From Candidatus Thioglobus perditus (GTDB lineage Bacteria > Pseudomonadota > Gammaproteobacteria > PS1 > Pseudothioglobaceae): 64,000 bases of DNA. Below are positions 1 through 7,883 of the stretch, one piece after another. Where the stretch lies: NCBI GenBank assembly GCA_002909145.1, contig PNQY01000062.1, forward strand, positions 62,001 through 126,000, in the 5' to 3' direction. Under the pieces are notes generated by a model that saw only the letters and a program-made list of their open reading frames with translations, did not search any database and was not told the origin of the DNA. Each line of letters opens with the position of its first letter. Position 1 is the first letter of the stretch. Made by a program: the position numbers and the translations under genes.

Positions 1-2
1 AT

Positions 3-341
3 ATTGCACCTAGAGCGCTTTTGTGGTTTAGAATGGCAGCAGCTACAACTTGGGCATTAGGTTTAATTCTTCTAGCTCTACAAGGTCGTGGTGTTGATGG
101 TGTTGTCGGTGCGTTTACTCTTGCTCAGGGTTACGAGATAATTGGCATAGGTGCATGGATGGGTACAATCATGGCATTTAATGTTTGGATCATCATCTGG
201 CCAAATCAACAAAAGATCTTAGGTATGGTTTCAGCATCTGCTGAAGAGATTGTCACAGCGAAGAAGAATGCGGCGTTGGCATCTTCAATAAACGTAATAT
301 TGTCTATCCCAATGTTATTAGCAATGATTGCATGGCACTAA
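3..341 (+). CDS. PuuD-like (urate hydroxylase N-terminal type) membrane protein, C-terminal part
   Basis: The reading frame is open from the first bases of the window, so this is the 3' end of a longer gene; the TTG at 21 is not a real start. The visible product has three hydrophobic stretches, the motif FNVWIIIWPNQQKILGM, and near the end SIPMLLAMIAWH. This pattern is familiar from the C-terminal end of the membrane domain of the PuuD/urate-oxidase N-terminal family (PF06181). Members outside urate catabolism occur as stand-alone inner-membrane proteins of unknown role, and nothing in this window points to purine degradation. The family call is from memory of the motif; the function is not established. 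Confidence 0.6.
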   Translation: MAPRALLWFRMAAATTWALGLILLALQGRGVDGVVGAFTLAQGYEIIGIGAWMGTIMAFNVWIIIWPNQQKILGMVSASAEEIVTAKKNAALASSINVILSIPMLLAMIAWH

Positions 342-373
342 TATAGATTCTAATTTTTGTTAATTTCTTTGTT

Positions 374-433
374 GGGCTGTTTGTTTGACTTGTCGTGTAT
401 GTTTTATACCTTCCGATTTCAAACAGACAGCCC
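374..433. repeat. 15-bp imperfect inverted repeat with 30-base loop
   Basis: Bases 374-388 pair with 419-433 over 15 positions with a single G-T wobble. It lies 33 bases after the stop of the PuuD-like gene. No T-run follows on either strand, so it is not a standard terminator. It could be an RNA-stabilising 3' structure or a remnant of a small mobile element. Confidence 0.55.
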
Positions 434-485
434 GCCTCAAACTTAACTAAAAATTAAAACTATATACATACATTTATAAGTCATT

Positions 486-514
486 AAAAAACCGAGAACG
501 TATCTCGGTTTTTT
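486..514 (+). terminator. Rho-independent terminator after PuuD-like gene
   Basis: Perfect 12-bp inverted repeat (486-497 with 503-514), loop of 5, GC-rich core CCGAGA/TCTCGG, with an A-run before and a T-run after, so it could act in both directions. It closes the transcription unit of the PuuD-like gene. Confidence 0.9.
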
Positions 515-805
515 ATTGTCTGAAATTTAATGACATATATATAAGTATAGAAAAGAGACATTAAATGCTATTAAAAATCCAATCAAAAGCTATTGTTGTC
601 ATTGTTTTAAGGCAATTTTAATTACTTGCCACTTCTAAGTTGAGGGTGGCTGTGTGTCTCTTGTAGTATTTTTGCAAAAATGTAGTATTTTTACTTAAAA
701 GTACTGAAAATCCTATTAAATAAGGCTTTTCAGACTGTTTTTAGTTACTAAGAGTACTATATTTGTAGTAAATATGTGTTTTTTGTATTTTTTTTGCAAA
801 AAGTG

Positions 806-833
806 TTGACTTTTAAAATAATATTCTTATAAT
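806..833 (+). promoter_or_regulatory. Sigma-70-type promoter of the porin gene
   Basis: TTGACT at 806-811 and a perfect TATAAT at 828-833 with a 16-base spacer. Transcription would start near 840, leaving a leader of about 70 bases before the porin ATG at 911. It is the best -35/-10 pair in the window and fits the expected high expression of a major porin. Confidence 0.75.
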
Positions 834-865
834 ATGCACTATCTTGACAAAAAGTTGGGAAAACC

Positions 866-883
866 GTCAGAAATTATTCTGAC
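866..883 (+). promoter_or_regulatory. Stem-loop in porin leader
   Basis: GTCAGAA (866-872) pairs perfectly with TTCTGAC (877-883) across a 4-base loop, inside the predicted porin 5' leader and ending 27 bases before the ATG. A T-rich run follows. It may stabilise the mRNA or take part in post-transcriptional control; which one cannot be told from sequence. Confidence 0.5.
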
Positions 884-910
884 ATTTTTATTTAATTTTG
901 GAGACAAAAA

Positions 911-1828
911 ATGAAAAAACAATTAATCGCAGCTGCAGTAGCAGCTACAATGACTTCAGTTGCTATGGCTGATATTTCTATCACTGGTACTGCTAAAGCA
1001 AACTACAAGAACAAAGATGCTAACGGTACTACTACTGACACAGTTACTAACGAAGTTGACTTAGTACTTGCTGGTTCAAACGGCGACTCTAAAGTTCACG
1101 TTGAACTTTCTATGGACGGTGGTAGCTCAACTAATACTGAAGATGCATGGTTATCAACTAAAGTTGGTGACGTAAGTATTAAGGCAGGTACTTGGAACCC
1201 TGGAGATACAGTTTTTACTGGTAATGCTACTCGTTCAACTGGTAACTGGATTCTTTCAAGTAGCGTTTCTGGTGTTAAAATTGCTTTAGAAGGTGATTCT
1301 CAAAAATCTGCAACTAAAACTACTTTTTCAGGCGACCTTGGTGGTGTGAATCTTAAGTACAACATGAAGCACACTTCTGATGAAGTATATGCATCAACTG
1401 ACCTTTCTGGCTTTGCTCTTGGTTTTGCTACGATCAGTGCTGACGCTGCAAACTCTGATGCAAGTTACGTAACTCTTTCTAAAGAATTAAACGGCGTAAC
1501 AGTTACTTTAGCAGATGCTAATGCTGATTCAAGCTACACTTTTGCTGGTGATACTAGTTACTTCGGTGATTCTGCTGCTAACGGTGTGGGTGCAGGCGAT
1601 GATCTTACTTCTGTTAAGCTTGCTGGTTCTGTTGGCGGTAACAAAGTTTCTGCACGTTTCGTATCAGTTGACTCTGCTGCTTCTACAGACTTCGACGTAA
1701 ACACTTTCCAAGTAACTCGTCCATTAGCTGGTGGCTCAACTCTTGAAGTAACTTACACAGATACTGATAAAGCTGGAGCTACTAATGACACAGAAGTTTT
1801 AGACTTTGAGCTAGCTGTTAAATTCTAA
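911..1828 (+). CDS. Outer-membrane porin, Gram-negative trimeric type
   Basis: A 305-residue exported protein expected to form a beta-barrel diffusion pore in the outer membrane. It has a clear signal peptide (MKKQLIAAAVAATMTSVAMA, cleavage before ADIS or DIS), alternating polar/hydrophobic strands rich in Gly, Ser, Thr and Asp, and ends in phenylalanine (LAVKF), the usual signal for barrel assembly. A GGAG ribosome site lies just upstream. Codons are strongly biased (GGT, ACT, GCT, AAC), unlike most neighbours, which indicates very high expression. It stands alone between a strong promoter and a strong terminator. The barrel is short for the family (often 320-400 residues). Solute specificity is not visible. 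Confidence 0.85.
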   Translation: MKKQLIAAAVAATMTSVAMADISITGTAKANYKNKDANGTTTDTVTNEVDLVLAGSNGDSKVHVELSMDGGSSTNTEDAWLSTKVGDVSIKAGTWNPGDTVFTGNATRSTGNWILSSSVSGVKIALEGDSQKSATKTTFSGDLGGVNLKYNMKHTSDEVYASTDLSGFALGFATISADAANSDASYVTLSKELNGVTVTLADANADSSYTFAGDTSYFGDSAANGVGAGDDLTSVKLAGSVGGNKVSARFVSVDSAASTDFDVNTFQVTRPLAGGSTLEVTYTDTDKAGATNDTEVLDFELAVKF

Positions 1829-1872
1829 ATCTTATTTAGAAAACAGTTAACTTAAACTAAAAGTTTAAGTCT

Positions 1873-1904
1873 AAAACCCCCAACTTCAGTTGGGGGTTTT
1901 TTTT
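1873..1904 (+). terminator. Rho-independent terminator of porin gene
   Basis: AAAACCCCCAAC pairs with GTTGGGGGTTTT around a short TTCA loop, followed by a run of T. It lies 44 bases after the porin stop. G+C-rich stem and eight Ts make this a strong terminator. Confidence 0.93.
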
Positions 1905-1913
1905 CACCTCTTT

Positions 1914-1937
1914 GAGGAAGGCAAGGCCTTCCCCACT
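1914..1937. repeat. REP-like palindromic element, left copy
   Basis: 24-base element with a perfect 7-bp palindrome GGAAGGC-AAG-GCCTTCC (1916-1932) followed by CCACT. An identical 24-base copy lies at 2633-2656. The two flank the transposase gene in direct orientation, as expected for REP sequences mobilised by a RAYT-type enzyme. Confidence 0.85.
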
Positions 1938-1965
1938 AATGGTAAATTTATGTACAATATTTAAT

Positions 1966-2631
1966 ATGGGTATTAGAAATATAGAATTTTCAAACGGTGA
2001 GTATTATCATGTGTTTAATCGCGGGGTAGATAAGCGCATTATTTTTAACACCAAAGAACAGCAAGAATTTTTCTTTAACAGGATGAAACTGTTAAATACG
2101 ACAGATAGTAGAAAATATATTGCTAATAAGCGTAGTCGCTATAAAGATAAGACTATTATTGCTAGTGGTGATCAGCTGGTGAGTATTGTTGCCTATTGTT
2201 TGTTGCCGAATCATTATCATTTGTTGTTAAGACAAGAAATTGACAATGGCATTTCACAATTTATGCAGCGACTTGGTACGTCTTACACAATGTATTTCAA
2301 TCAACAAGAAAAAAGAAGCGGAAGTTTGTTTCAAGGTAAATTTAAAGCAAAGCATTTAAGTGGAGATTTTGCACTGCCAGTTGTTTCAGCTTATGTAAAT
2401 CTTAATTATAAGCATCATAAAATTAATCCAAACTTGCACTTGGTAAAATCTAGTATTAATGAATATATTCAGCCAGCGCTTGGTAAAAATATTTGCAACG
2501 AAGAAATTATACAATCCATTATTGCCGAAACAGGATCATTGGCTGATTACAAAATGTTTATCAAAAAAGCGTCTTTATCCTTTGCTGACAATAAAAATAA
2601 CCCATTAACTATTAATGATTTTGAGTTTTAA
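1966..2631 (+). CDS. REP-associated tyrosine transposase (RAYT, IS200/IS605-related Y1 HUH)
   Basis: A 221-residue single-strand DNA transposase-like enzyme. The HUH metal-binding pair is visible as HYH in PNHYHLLL, and a conserved downstream segment reads SGSLFQGKFKAKHL; Tyr residues in the YVNLNYKHH region are candidates for the catalytic nucleophile. The frame stays open back to a TTG at 1912, but those codons are the translated REP element, so ATG 1966 (protein starting MGIRNIEF) is the credible start. The gene is flanked by two identical REP-like elements, the right one beginning two bases after the stop. Such proteins excise and move REP sequences and are usually single-copy and domesticated. 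The reading frame looks intact. Confidence 0.85.
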   Translation: MGIRNIEFSNGEYYHVFNRGVDKRIIFNTKEQQEFFFNRMKLLNTTDSRKYIANKRSRYKDKTIIASGDQLVSIVAYCLLPNHYHLLLRQEIDNGISQFMQRLGTSYTMYFNQQEKRSGSLFQGKFKAKHLSGDFALPVVSAYVNLNYKHHKINPNLHLVKSSINEYIQPALGKNICNEEIIQSIIAETGSLADYKMFIKKASLSFADNKNNPLTINDFEF

Positions 2632-2632
2632 T

Positions 2633-2656
2633 GAGGAAGGCAAGGCCTTCCCCACT
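2633..2656. repeat. REP-like palindromic element, right copy
   Basis: Identical over 24 bases to the copy at 1914-1937, with palindromic core at 2635-2651. It begins two bases after the transposase stop codon, so the two copies bracket the gene closely. Confidence 0.85.
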
Positions 2657-2729
2657 TTATTGCGCTAGAAAAAGTGAATTATTGGTAAATCATTTAAAAT
2701 ATAGGTTTTATTAATTAATATACTGTTTA

Positions 2730-3527
2730 ATGATTACAAAGTTAAAAGACAGAGGGTTGTTAAAACTTAATGGCGCCGATGTGCAGAGCTTTTTACAAGG
2801 TCAATTTTCCAATGACATTGATGCCTTAGAAGAAGGCAAAGTTCAGCTAAATGCCTATTGCCAGCATCAGGGTAGAATTATTGCACTTATTTGGGTGATG
2901 AAAAAAGATGATGGCTTTTACTTGTCTTTTCCAAGTGATTTATTAAGCATTATTGTTCAAAAGTTAACTATGTTTAAGATGATGTCTGATGTGGTTATTG
3001 AAGATATATCTGATCAAATAATCCAGCTTGGCTTGGTTGATGAGGTGCTTGAGGGTGCTTTTAGCTTAAATAATAGGCAGTCTGTTGCCTTGGTTGATTC
3101 GATTAAGGGTATTGAGATTTCACATTATGAAAACTGGTCTCAAATTTGTATCGAGAAACAGGTTCCTGAGGTATATTTGAAAACATCCGAGCAATTTGTG
3201 CCACAAGTGTTAAACCTTGATATTGATGAAAAAGGCGTAAGTTTTACCAAAGGGTGCTATCCAGGTCAGGAAGTGGTTGCACGCTTGCATTATCTTGGTA
3301 AGGCTAAAAGACGAATGTATCAGTTTGAATGTGAGGGCGATATTGGCATTGGAGATGGGTTAATTGTAAGTAATTCAAAATCTGCTAAAGCTTCGGGTGT
3401 GGTTATACGTAGTGTAAAATCATTAGGCAAATCGCTATGTTTGGCAACCATTGAGGTTGAATACAAGGATAGTGAAATTAGACTTGATAATATTAACGGG
3501 GAAATAGTCTCAAGGATTGAAAAATGA
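2730..3527 (+). CDS. ygfZ: Folate-binding protein YgfZ (CAF17-like)
   Basis: 265 residues, related to the folate-binding T-protein of glycine cleavage. YgfZ/CAF17 proteins help the maintenance or assembly of certain iron-sulfur enzymes, including the tRNA methylthiotransferase MiaB, using tetrahydrofolate. The family signature K-G-C-Y-P-G-Q-E is present at residues 174-181, with the invariant cysteine at 176. The length is somewhat shorter than E. coli YgfZ (326). Its stop overlaps the start of nhaD by four bases (ATGA), so the two are translationally coupled although functionally unrelated. Confidence 0.9.
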   Translation: MITKLKDRGLLKLNGADVQSFLQGQFSNDIDALEEGKVQLNAYCQHQGRIIALIWVMKKDDGFYLSFPSDLLSIIVQKLTMFKMMSDVVIEDISDQIIQLGLVDEVLEGAFSLNNRQSVALVDSIKGIEISHYENWSQICIEKQVPEVYLKTSEQFVPQVLNLDIDEKGVSFTKGCYPGQEVVARLHYLGKAKRRMYQFECEGDIGIGDGLIVSNSKSAKASGVVIRSVKSLGKSLCLATIEVEYKDSEIRLDNINGEIVSRIEK

Positions 3528-4882
3528 ATAAATTAGTATTTTTATTATTACTTTTACCAGTATCTGTATTTGCTTCATCAGGGGTTGCAGATAGCGAAAC
3601 AATTGATCTAACTACACATTGGGTAGGTTATTTTGCACTGATTTTGTTTGTACTTGCATACGCCTTGGTAATGGTAGAGGAATTTACTCACTTTAGAAAA
3701 TCAAAGCCAGTTATTCTTTTGGCAGGTCTTATTTGGGGCTTGATTGGTTGGGAATATGCTGCAAATGGTATACCGCATGCTGCAGAATCTGCTCTAAGGC
3801 ATAATTTTTTAGAATATGCTGAATTGTTATTATTCTTGCTGGTTGCCATGACTTATATTGAAGCAATGCGTGAGCGTAATGTATTTGAACAACTGAAAGA
3901 CTGGCTGATTAACAAAGGTTTTAATTTCAAGCAGTTGTTTTGGCTTACTGGATTTTTAGCATTTTTCCTTTCTCCAGTGGCTGATAATTTAACAACAGCG
4001 CTTATCATGGGTGCGGTAGTTATGACTGTAGGTAAAGGCAACCCGGTGTTTGTATCAATTTCATTTATTAATATTGTAGTGGCGGCAAATGCTGGTGGCG
4101 CATTTAGTCCGTTTGGTGACATTACTACTCTTATGGTATGGCAAAAAGGCATAGTAGAATTCTCTGAATTTTTTGCATTATTTATTCCATCGCTCGTTAA
4201 TTTCTTGGTGCCGGCATTTATCATGCAGTTTGCTATTGAAAATAAAGAGGTTCACCTCCCAGAACAAGATGTTCTAATTAAAGAAGGTGGTATTGTAATA
4301 ACTGTTCTATTTATGATTACCATCGCAACAGCAGTAAGTTTTCACAACTACCTACATCTACCTCCAGCTATGGGAATGATGACAGGTTTGAGTTATTTAT
4401 TAATTACAGGATTCTTTATTCGAAGATCTGCAAAGAAAAACAATCAAGAATTCGATATTTTTAAAAACGTTTCCAACGCTGAGTGGGATACATTGTTATT
4501 CTTCTTTGGCATTATTGTTAGTGTTGGCGGTCTTGGTTTTATTGGTTATTTAGAGTTAGCATCAGGCTTAATGTATGCTGATTTAGGTCCAACAAATGCT
4601 AATATTTTAGTTGGCATCCTTTCAGCAATTGTGGATAACATTCCTGTTATGTTTGCTGTACTTACTATGTATCCTGAGATGTCGCACGGTCAATGGTTAT
4701 TGGTTACACTTACTGCTGGTGTTGGAGGCTCTCTACTTTCAATTGGATCTGCTGCAGGTGTGGCGCTTATGGGTCAATCAAAAGGGTTGTATACATTTGG
4801 ATCGCACCTTAGATGGACACCTGTCATTGCGCTGGGGTATGCTGCAAGTATTTATGCACACATCCTTATCAATGGCTTATAA
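3524..4882 (+). CDS. nhaD: Na+/H+ antiporter NhaD
   Basis: 452-residue inner-membrane sodium/proton antiporter of the NhaD type (ion transporter superfamily), common in marine bacteria for pH and Na+ homeostasis. It starts with a signal-like segment (to about residue 18, FASSG) and then about twelve hydrophobic helices. Conserved buried motifs are visible: DNLTTALIMG near residue 153, ANAGGAFSPFGDITT near 190, and VDNIPVMFA near 370; the Asp residues of these are the expected cation sites. Overlaps ygfZ by four bases. A coastal, marine or high-salt habitat is consistent with it but not proven. Confidence 0.92.
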   Translation: MNKLVFLLLLLPVSVFASSGVADSETIDLTTHWVGYFALILFVLAYALVMVEEFTHFRKSKPVILLAGLIWGLIGWEYAANGIPHAAESALRHNFLEYAELLLFLLVAMTYIEAMRERNVFEQLKDWLINKGFNFKQLFWLTGFLAFFLSPVADNLTTALIMGAVVMTVGKGNPVFVSISFINIVVAANAGGAFSPFGDITTLMVWQKGIVEFSEFFALFIPSLVNFLVPAFIMQFAIENKEVHLPEQDVLIKEGGIVITVLFMITIATAVSFHNYLHLPPAMGMMTGLSYLLITGFFIRRSAKKNNQEFDIFKNVSNAEWDTLLFFFGIIVSVGGLGFIGYLELASGLMYADLGPTNANILVGILSAIVDNIPVMFAVLTMYPEMSHGQWLLVTLTAGVGGSLLSIGSAAGVALMGQSKGLYTFGSHLRWTPVIALGYAASIYAHILINGL

Positions 4883-4994
4883 GGCTTATCACCTGCTGGT
4901 AAGCTCTTGGGCCTAAATCGACCCTGTACTTCAGTATAAGTAAAAATACAGTAACTTATAAAACCAGTCTATAAATTACATTTAAACTGTAACA

Positions 4995-5663
4995 ATGAAT
5001 AATTTGTTCTTGGATGTTGGTAATACTGCAGTTAAATGGCTATTTGATGGTGAGTATAGCTCAGCACTAGCTAAGGGTTTTGATGTTGCACAATTACCAC
5101 CAGCTGAAAAAGTTTTTGTTAGTTGTGTGGGTGATAGATCTATTTTGGACGGGTTAACAAATGCTGTGTTTGTAGAATCAAAACCTAGTCTTAATAACTT
5201 TCAAAGCGCTTATAAAAACCCCAGTGAACTTGGTGTTGATAGGTTTTTGGCGATACTAGGCGGCATAAGCAAACATCCCAGTCAAAATCTGTTGATAGTC
5301 GATATTGGTAGTGCGCTTACTTTTGATGTTGTACTTGCCGATGGCAAGCACCAAGGCGGGTTAATAATGCCCGGGATTAAAGCATTGCGCAATAGTTTTG
5401 ATAATTTTTCTACTAGTTGTATTAAACTAAAGTCTGGCAATATTGCTGATAATACTAAAGATGCTTGGAGTTTTGGTACTACACAAATGTTGATTAGCAC
5501 TATTGACAGACAAATTGATATTTATCTGGAATCTTATAATGATTTAACGATTATGTTAACTGGTGGAGATGCAGAGAATATAGCCCCCATATTAAGTCAT
5601 AAAGTTGAGCTACATAAGAATCTTGTACTGGACGCTCTAGAGCAGTACTCGGGTATAATCTAG
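4995..5663 (+). CDS. coaX: Type III pantothenate kinase
   Basis: 222 residues; phosphorylates pantothenate in the first step of coenzyme A synthesis. The ASKHA-fold phosphate loop is seen as DVGNTAVKW at residues 7-15, followed by GVDRFLAILGG and DIGSALTFDVV, with GGLIMPG further on. It is slightly shorter than most CoaX proteins (about 240-260). The next CoA gene in the window, coaD, is about 19 kb away, so the pathway is not clustered. Twenty-seven bases separate it from trpS, with which it may be co-transcribed. Confidence 0.9.
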   Translation: MNNLFLDVGNTAVKWLFDGEYSSALAKGFDVAQLPPAEKVFVSCVGDRSILDGLTNAVFVESKPSLNNFQSAYKNPSELGVDRFLAILGGISKHPSQNLLIVDIGSALTFDVVLADGKHQGGLIMPGIKALRNSFDNFSTSCIKLKSGNIADNTKDAWSFGTTQMLISTIDRQIDIYLESYNDLTIMLTGGDAENIAPILSHKVELHKNLVLDALEQYSGII

Positions 5664-5690
5664 CCATTTAATTAGGCAAATATATACATA

Positions 5691-6890
5691 ATGCAAGACA
5701 ATCGAGTTTTATCAGGCATGCGTCCAACTGGACGACTTCATTTAGGTCATTATCATGGGGTTCTGAAGAATTGGCTAGAATTACAAAATGAGTATGATTC
5801 TTACTTTTTTGTGGCTGATTGGCATGCATTTACCACTCACTATTCTGACAAGATTGACCTTGAAGCTAATGTTATGGAGATGGTGGTTGATTGGCTAGCG
5901 GCTGGAATTAACCCAAACACTTCTACAATTTTTGTACAGTCAAAAGTTCCAGAACATGCGGAGCTACACTTGTTGTTGTCAATGTCTACACCACTTTCCT
6001 GGTTAGAGCGTGTACCGTCTTACAAAGACCAACAGCTTAAATTAAAAACTAAAGATTTAGGCACCTATGGATTTTTAGGCTATCCGCTTTTACAAAGTGC
6101 TGATATATTAATTTATAAGGCCGGATTAGTGCCGGTAGGTGAAGATCAAGTTGCACATGTAGAACTAACACGTGAAGTTGCTCGACGTTTTAACCATATT
6201 TATGGCCGTGAAGCTGATTTTGAAGAAAAAGCAGAGGCCGCTATTGGTAAGATGGGCAAAAAACAAGCCAAATTATTTCGCTCATTACGTAAAGCCTATC
6301 AAGAAACTGGAGATGATGAGGCTCTAGTTAAGGCACAAGCGCTATTACAAGAGCAACAAAATATTACTCTTGGTGATCGTGAGCGTTTAGCAGGATATAT
6401 TGAAGGAGTGGGTAAAATAATTTTGCCAGAGCCGGATTCGTTATTAACCAAAGCATCGAAGATGCCAGGATTGGATGGGCAAAAAATGAGTAAATCATAT
6501 GGCAATACTATCTCCCTGCGTGATACAGTGGATGAAATTGAGACAAAGATTAAGCGCATGCCAACAGACCCTGCACGTATTAAGCTTACAGATCCTGGAG
6601 ATCCTAAAAAATGTCCAGTATGGCAATTACACAATGTGTATTCAGATAATCAAGTCTGTGATTGGGTTGTTGAAGGTTGTACAGGTGCGAAGATGGGTTG
6701 TGTGGAATGTAAACAGCCAGTTATTGATGCAATGAAGTCTGAACTTTTACCAATGCAAGAGCGCATTGCTAAGTATCAGGCCGATCCTGATTTAATTAAA
6801 CAAATTATTCATGAGGGGTCTGAAAAAGCTCGTAGTGTAGCTAAAGAAACTATGGCCGAAGTTAGAGAGTCAATGGGAATTATTTACTAA
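5691..6890 (+). CDS. trpS: Tryptophanyl-tRNA synthetase
   Basis: 399-residue class I synthetase charging tRNA-Trp. HIGH-type motif HLGH at residues 17-20 and KMSKS at 265-269. Compared with the 334-residue E. coli enzyme there is an extra segment of about 60 residues (roughly 178-240, FEEKAEAAIGKMGKKQ...), highly charged, placed just before the KMSKS loop. Such long forms are known in a subset of proteobacteria, so this is a variant and not a fusion. A cysteine cluster CTGAKMGCVEC follows near residue 325. Confidence 0.95.
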   Translation: MQDNRVLSGMRPTGRLHLGHYHGVLKNWLELQNEYDSYFFVADWHAFTTHYSDKIDLEANVMEMVVDWLAAGINPNTSTIFVQSKVPEHAELHLLLSMSTPLSWLERVPSYKDQQLKLKTKDLGTYGFLGYPLLQSADILIYKAGLVPVGEDQVAHVELTREVARRFNHIYGREADFEEKAEAAIGKMGKKQAKLFRSLRKAYQETGDDEALVKAQALLQEQQNITLGDRERLAGYIEGVGKIILPEPDSLLTKASKMPGLDGQKMSKSYGNTISLRDTVDEIETKIKRMPTDPARIKLTDPGDPKKCPVWQLHNVYSDNQVCDWVVEGCTGAKMGCVECKQPVIDAMKSELLPMQERIAKYQADPDLIKQIIHEGSEKARSVAKETMAEVRESMGIIY

Positions 6891-6966
6891 GCCCATAAAA
6901 TGAAAAATTACACAAAACTTATTATTAACAGGATATTCTGTTTTAAATTTATTCTAGATTGTTATT

Positions 6967-7695
6967 ATGGCTGAAAGACTACAAAAACTTATTGCAACTG
7001 CTGGCTATGGATCGCGCCGTTGGGCTGAAAGGCTAATAGAGCAAGGTCGTATTGAAGTTAATAATAAGACTGCTCAGATTGGTGATAAGTGTGAAATTAC
7101 TGACAAGGTAAAGATTGATGGTAGAAGCGTTGATCTTGAGCGCTACAAAGAGGAAGAGACCAAAGTTATTATTTTAAATAAGCAAGCTGGTGTTATTTGT
7201 TCAAATAAGGACGACGAGGGGCGCAAGAGTGTTTATAGTTTGCTGCCTAAAGAGTCGCGTTGGGTTATGGTAGGGCGCTTAGATCTTAATACTTCTGGTT
7301 TGTTGCTGTTTACCAACAATGGTGATTTGGCCAATAAGTTAATGCATCCAAGCTCAGAAATTGACCGAGAATATGCGGTTCGCGTGCTCGGTCAGGTTGA
7401 GAATGAGGATATAAAAAAACTAACTAAAGGTGTTGAGTTAGATGATGGTTTTGCTAAATTTAATCAAGTCACTATCGGCGGTGGAGAGGGCGCTAATCGT
7501 TGGTATAAGGTTGTACTTAAAGAAGGTAAAAAGCGTGAAGTTAGACGCTTATGGGAGGCTTTAGGTTTTAAAGTTTCACGTCTAATACGTATACGTTTTG
7601 GAGAAATTCGTCTACCAGAAAACCTTAAAGCTAACCAATATGACTATCTAAAACCTGGACAGGTAAAACTGCTTCTTAATTCAGTAAAATTATAA
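6967..7695 (+). CDS. rluB: 23S rRNA pseudouridine synthase RluB
   Basis: 242 residues. An S4 RNA-binding domain occupies the first 60 residues (LQKLIATAGYGSRRWAERL), then the RsuA/RluB-type catalytic domain with GRLDLNTSGLL, where the Asp near residue 105 is the catalytic nucleophile. The family modifies U2605 of 23S rRNA in E. coli. RsuA/RluF paralogues share the fold; the long S4 region and the GRLDLNTSG form favour RluB. It lacks the long basic C-terminal tail of the E. coli protein. Confidence 0.85.
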   Translation: MAERLQKLIATAGYGSRRWAERLIEQGRIEVNNKTAQIGDKCEITDKVKIDGRSVDLERYKEEETKVIILNKQAGVICSNKDDEGRKSVYSLLPKESRWVMVGRLDLNTSGLLLFTNNGDLANKLMHPSSEIDREYAVRVLGQVENEDIKKLTKGVELDDGFAKFNQVTIGGGEGANRWYKVVLKEGKKREVRRLWEALGFKVSRLIRIRFGEIRLPENLKANQYDYLKPGQVKLLLNSVKL

Positions 7696-7845
7696 TTTTT
7701 TAAAAATAATTACTGACACAGTATCTTGGAGTGGTATTTTCTTTATTTCAGCATCAATAATTGTTGGGATTTTAATTAAGCTTTACTACTCTAAACAGCA
7801 ACAAATATAGCCATTTATCGTTTTCAAAAAACTTTAAGCATAAAG

Positions 7846-7883
7846 TATAATTACGCTTTTATTTATAACACTTTTAAGCGTAA
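7846..7883 (+). promoter_or_regulatory. ileS promoter -10 with overlapping inverted repeat
   Basis: A perfect TATAAT lies at 7846-7851, with only a weak -35 (TTCAAA at 7823-7828, spacer 17). The inverted repeat TTACGCTT (7851-7858) / AAGCGTAA (7876-7883) starts on the last base of the -10 and ends at the base before the ileS ATG. A start near 7857 would give a leader of about 27 bases without a Shine-Dalgarno sequence. Confidence 0.5.

Larger units (their letters stand above)
342..910. other. Long non-coding region between PuuD-like gene and porin
   Basis: 569 bases without a credible gene. From left to right it holds an imperfect long hairpin (374-433), a perfect terminator hairpin (486-514), an 8-bp inverted repeat (525-532 with 559-566), a possible structured segment (553-662), two direct copies of a 12-base TGTAGTATTTTT unit (662-673 and 681-692), two TTTTGCAAAA palindromes, and then the porin promoter and leader. 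It is very AT-rich, especially from 660 onward. Confidence 0.7.

Noticed and set aside
1515-1700. Leucine-rich open frame inside the porin gene
   Set aside because: Out-of-frame shadow produced by the porin's biased codons; no ribosome site and no recognisable protein.
1912-1965. N-terminal extension of the transposase from a TTG start
   Set aside because: The codons are the translation of the REP element and spacer; the conserved protein starts at ATG 1966.
4883-4925. Hairpin GCTTA...TAAGC after nhaD as a terminator
   Set aside because: The stem has a three-base bulge, and no T-run follows.
5691-6890. trpS as a fusion because of about 60 extra residues
   Set aside because: Long TrpS forms with a charged insertion before KMSKS are known in other proteobacteria; no separate domain is visible.
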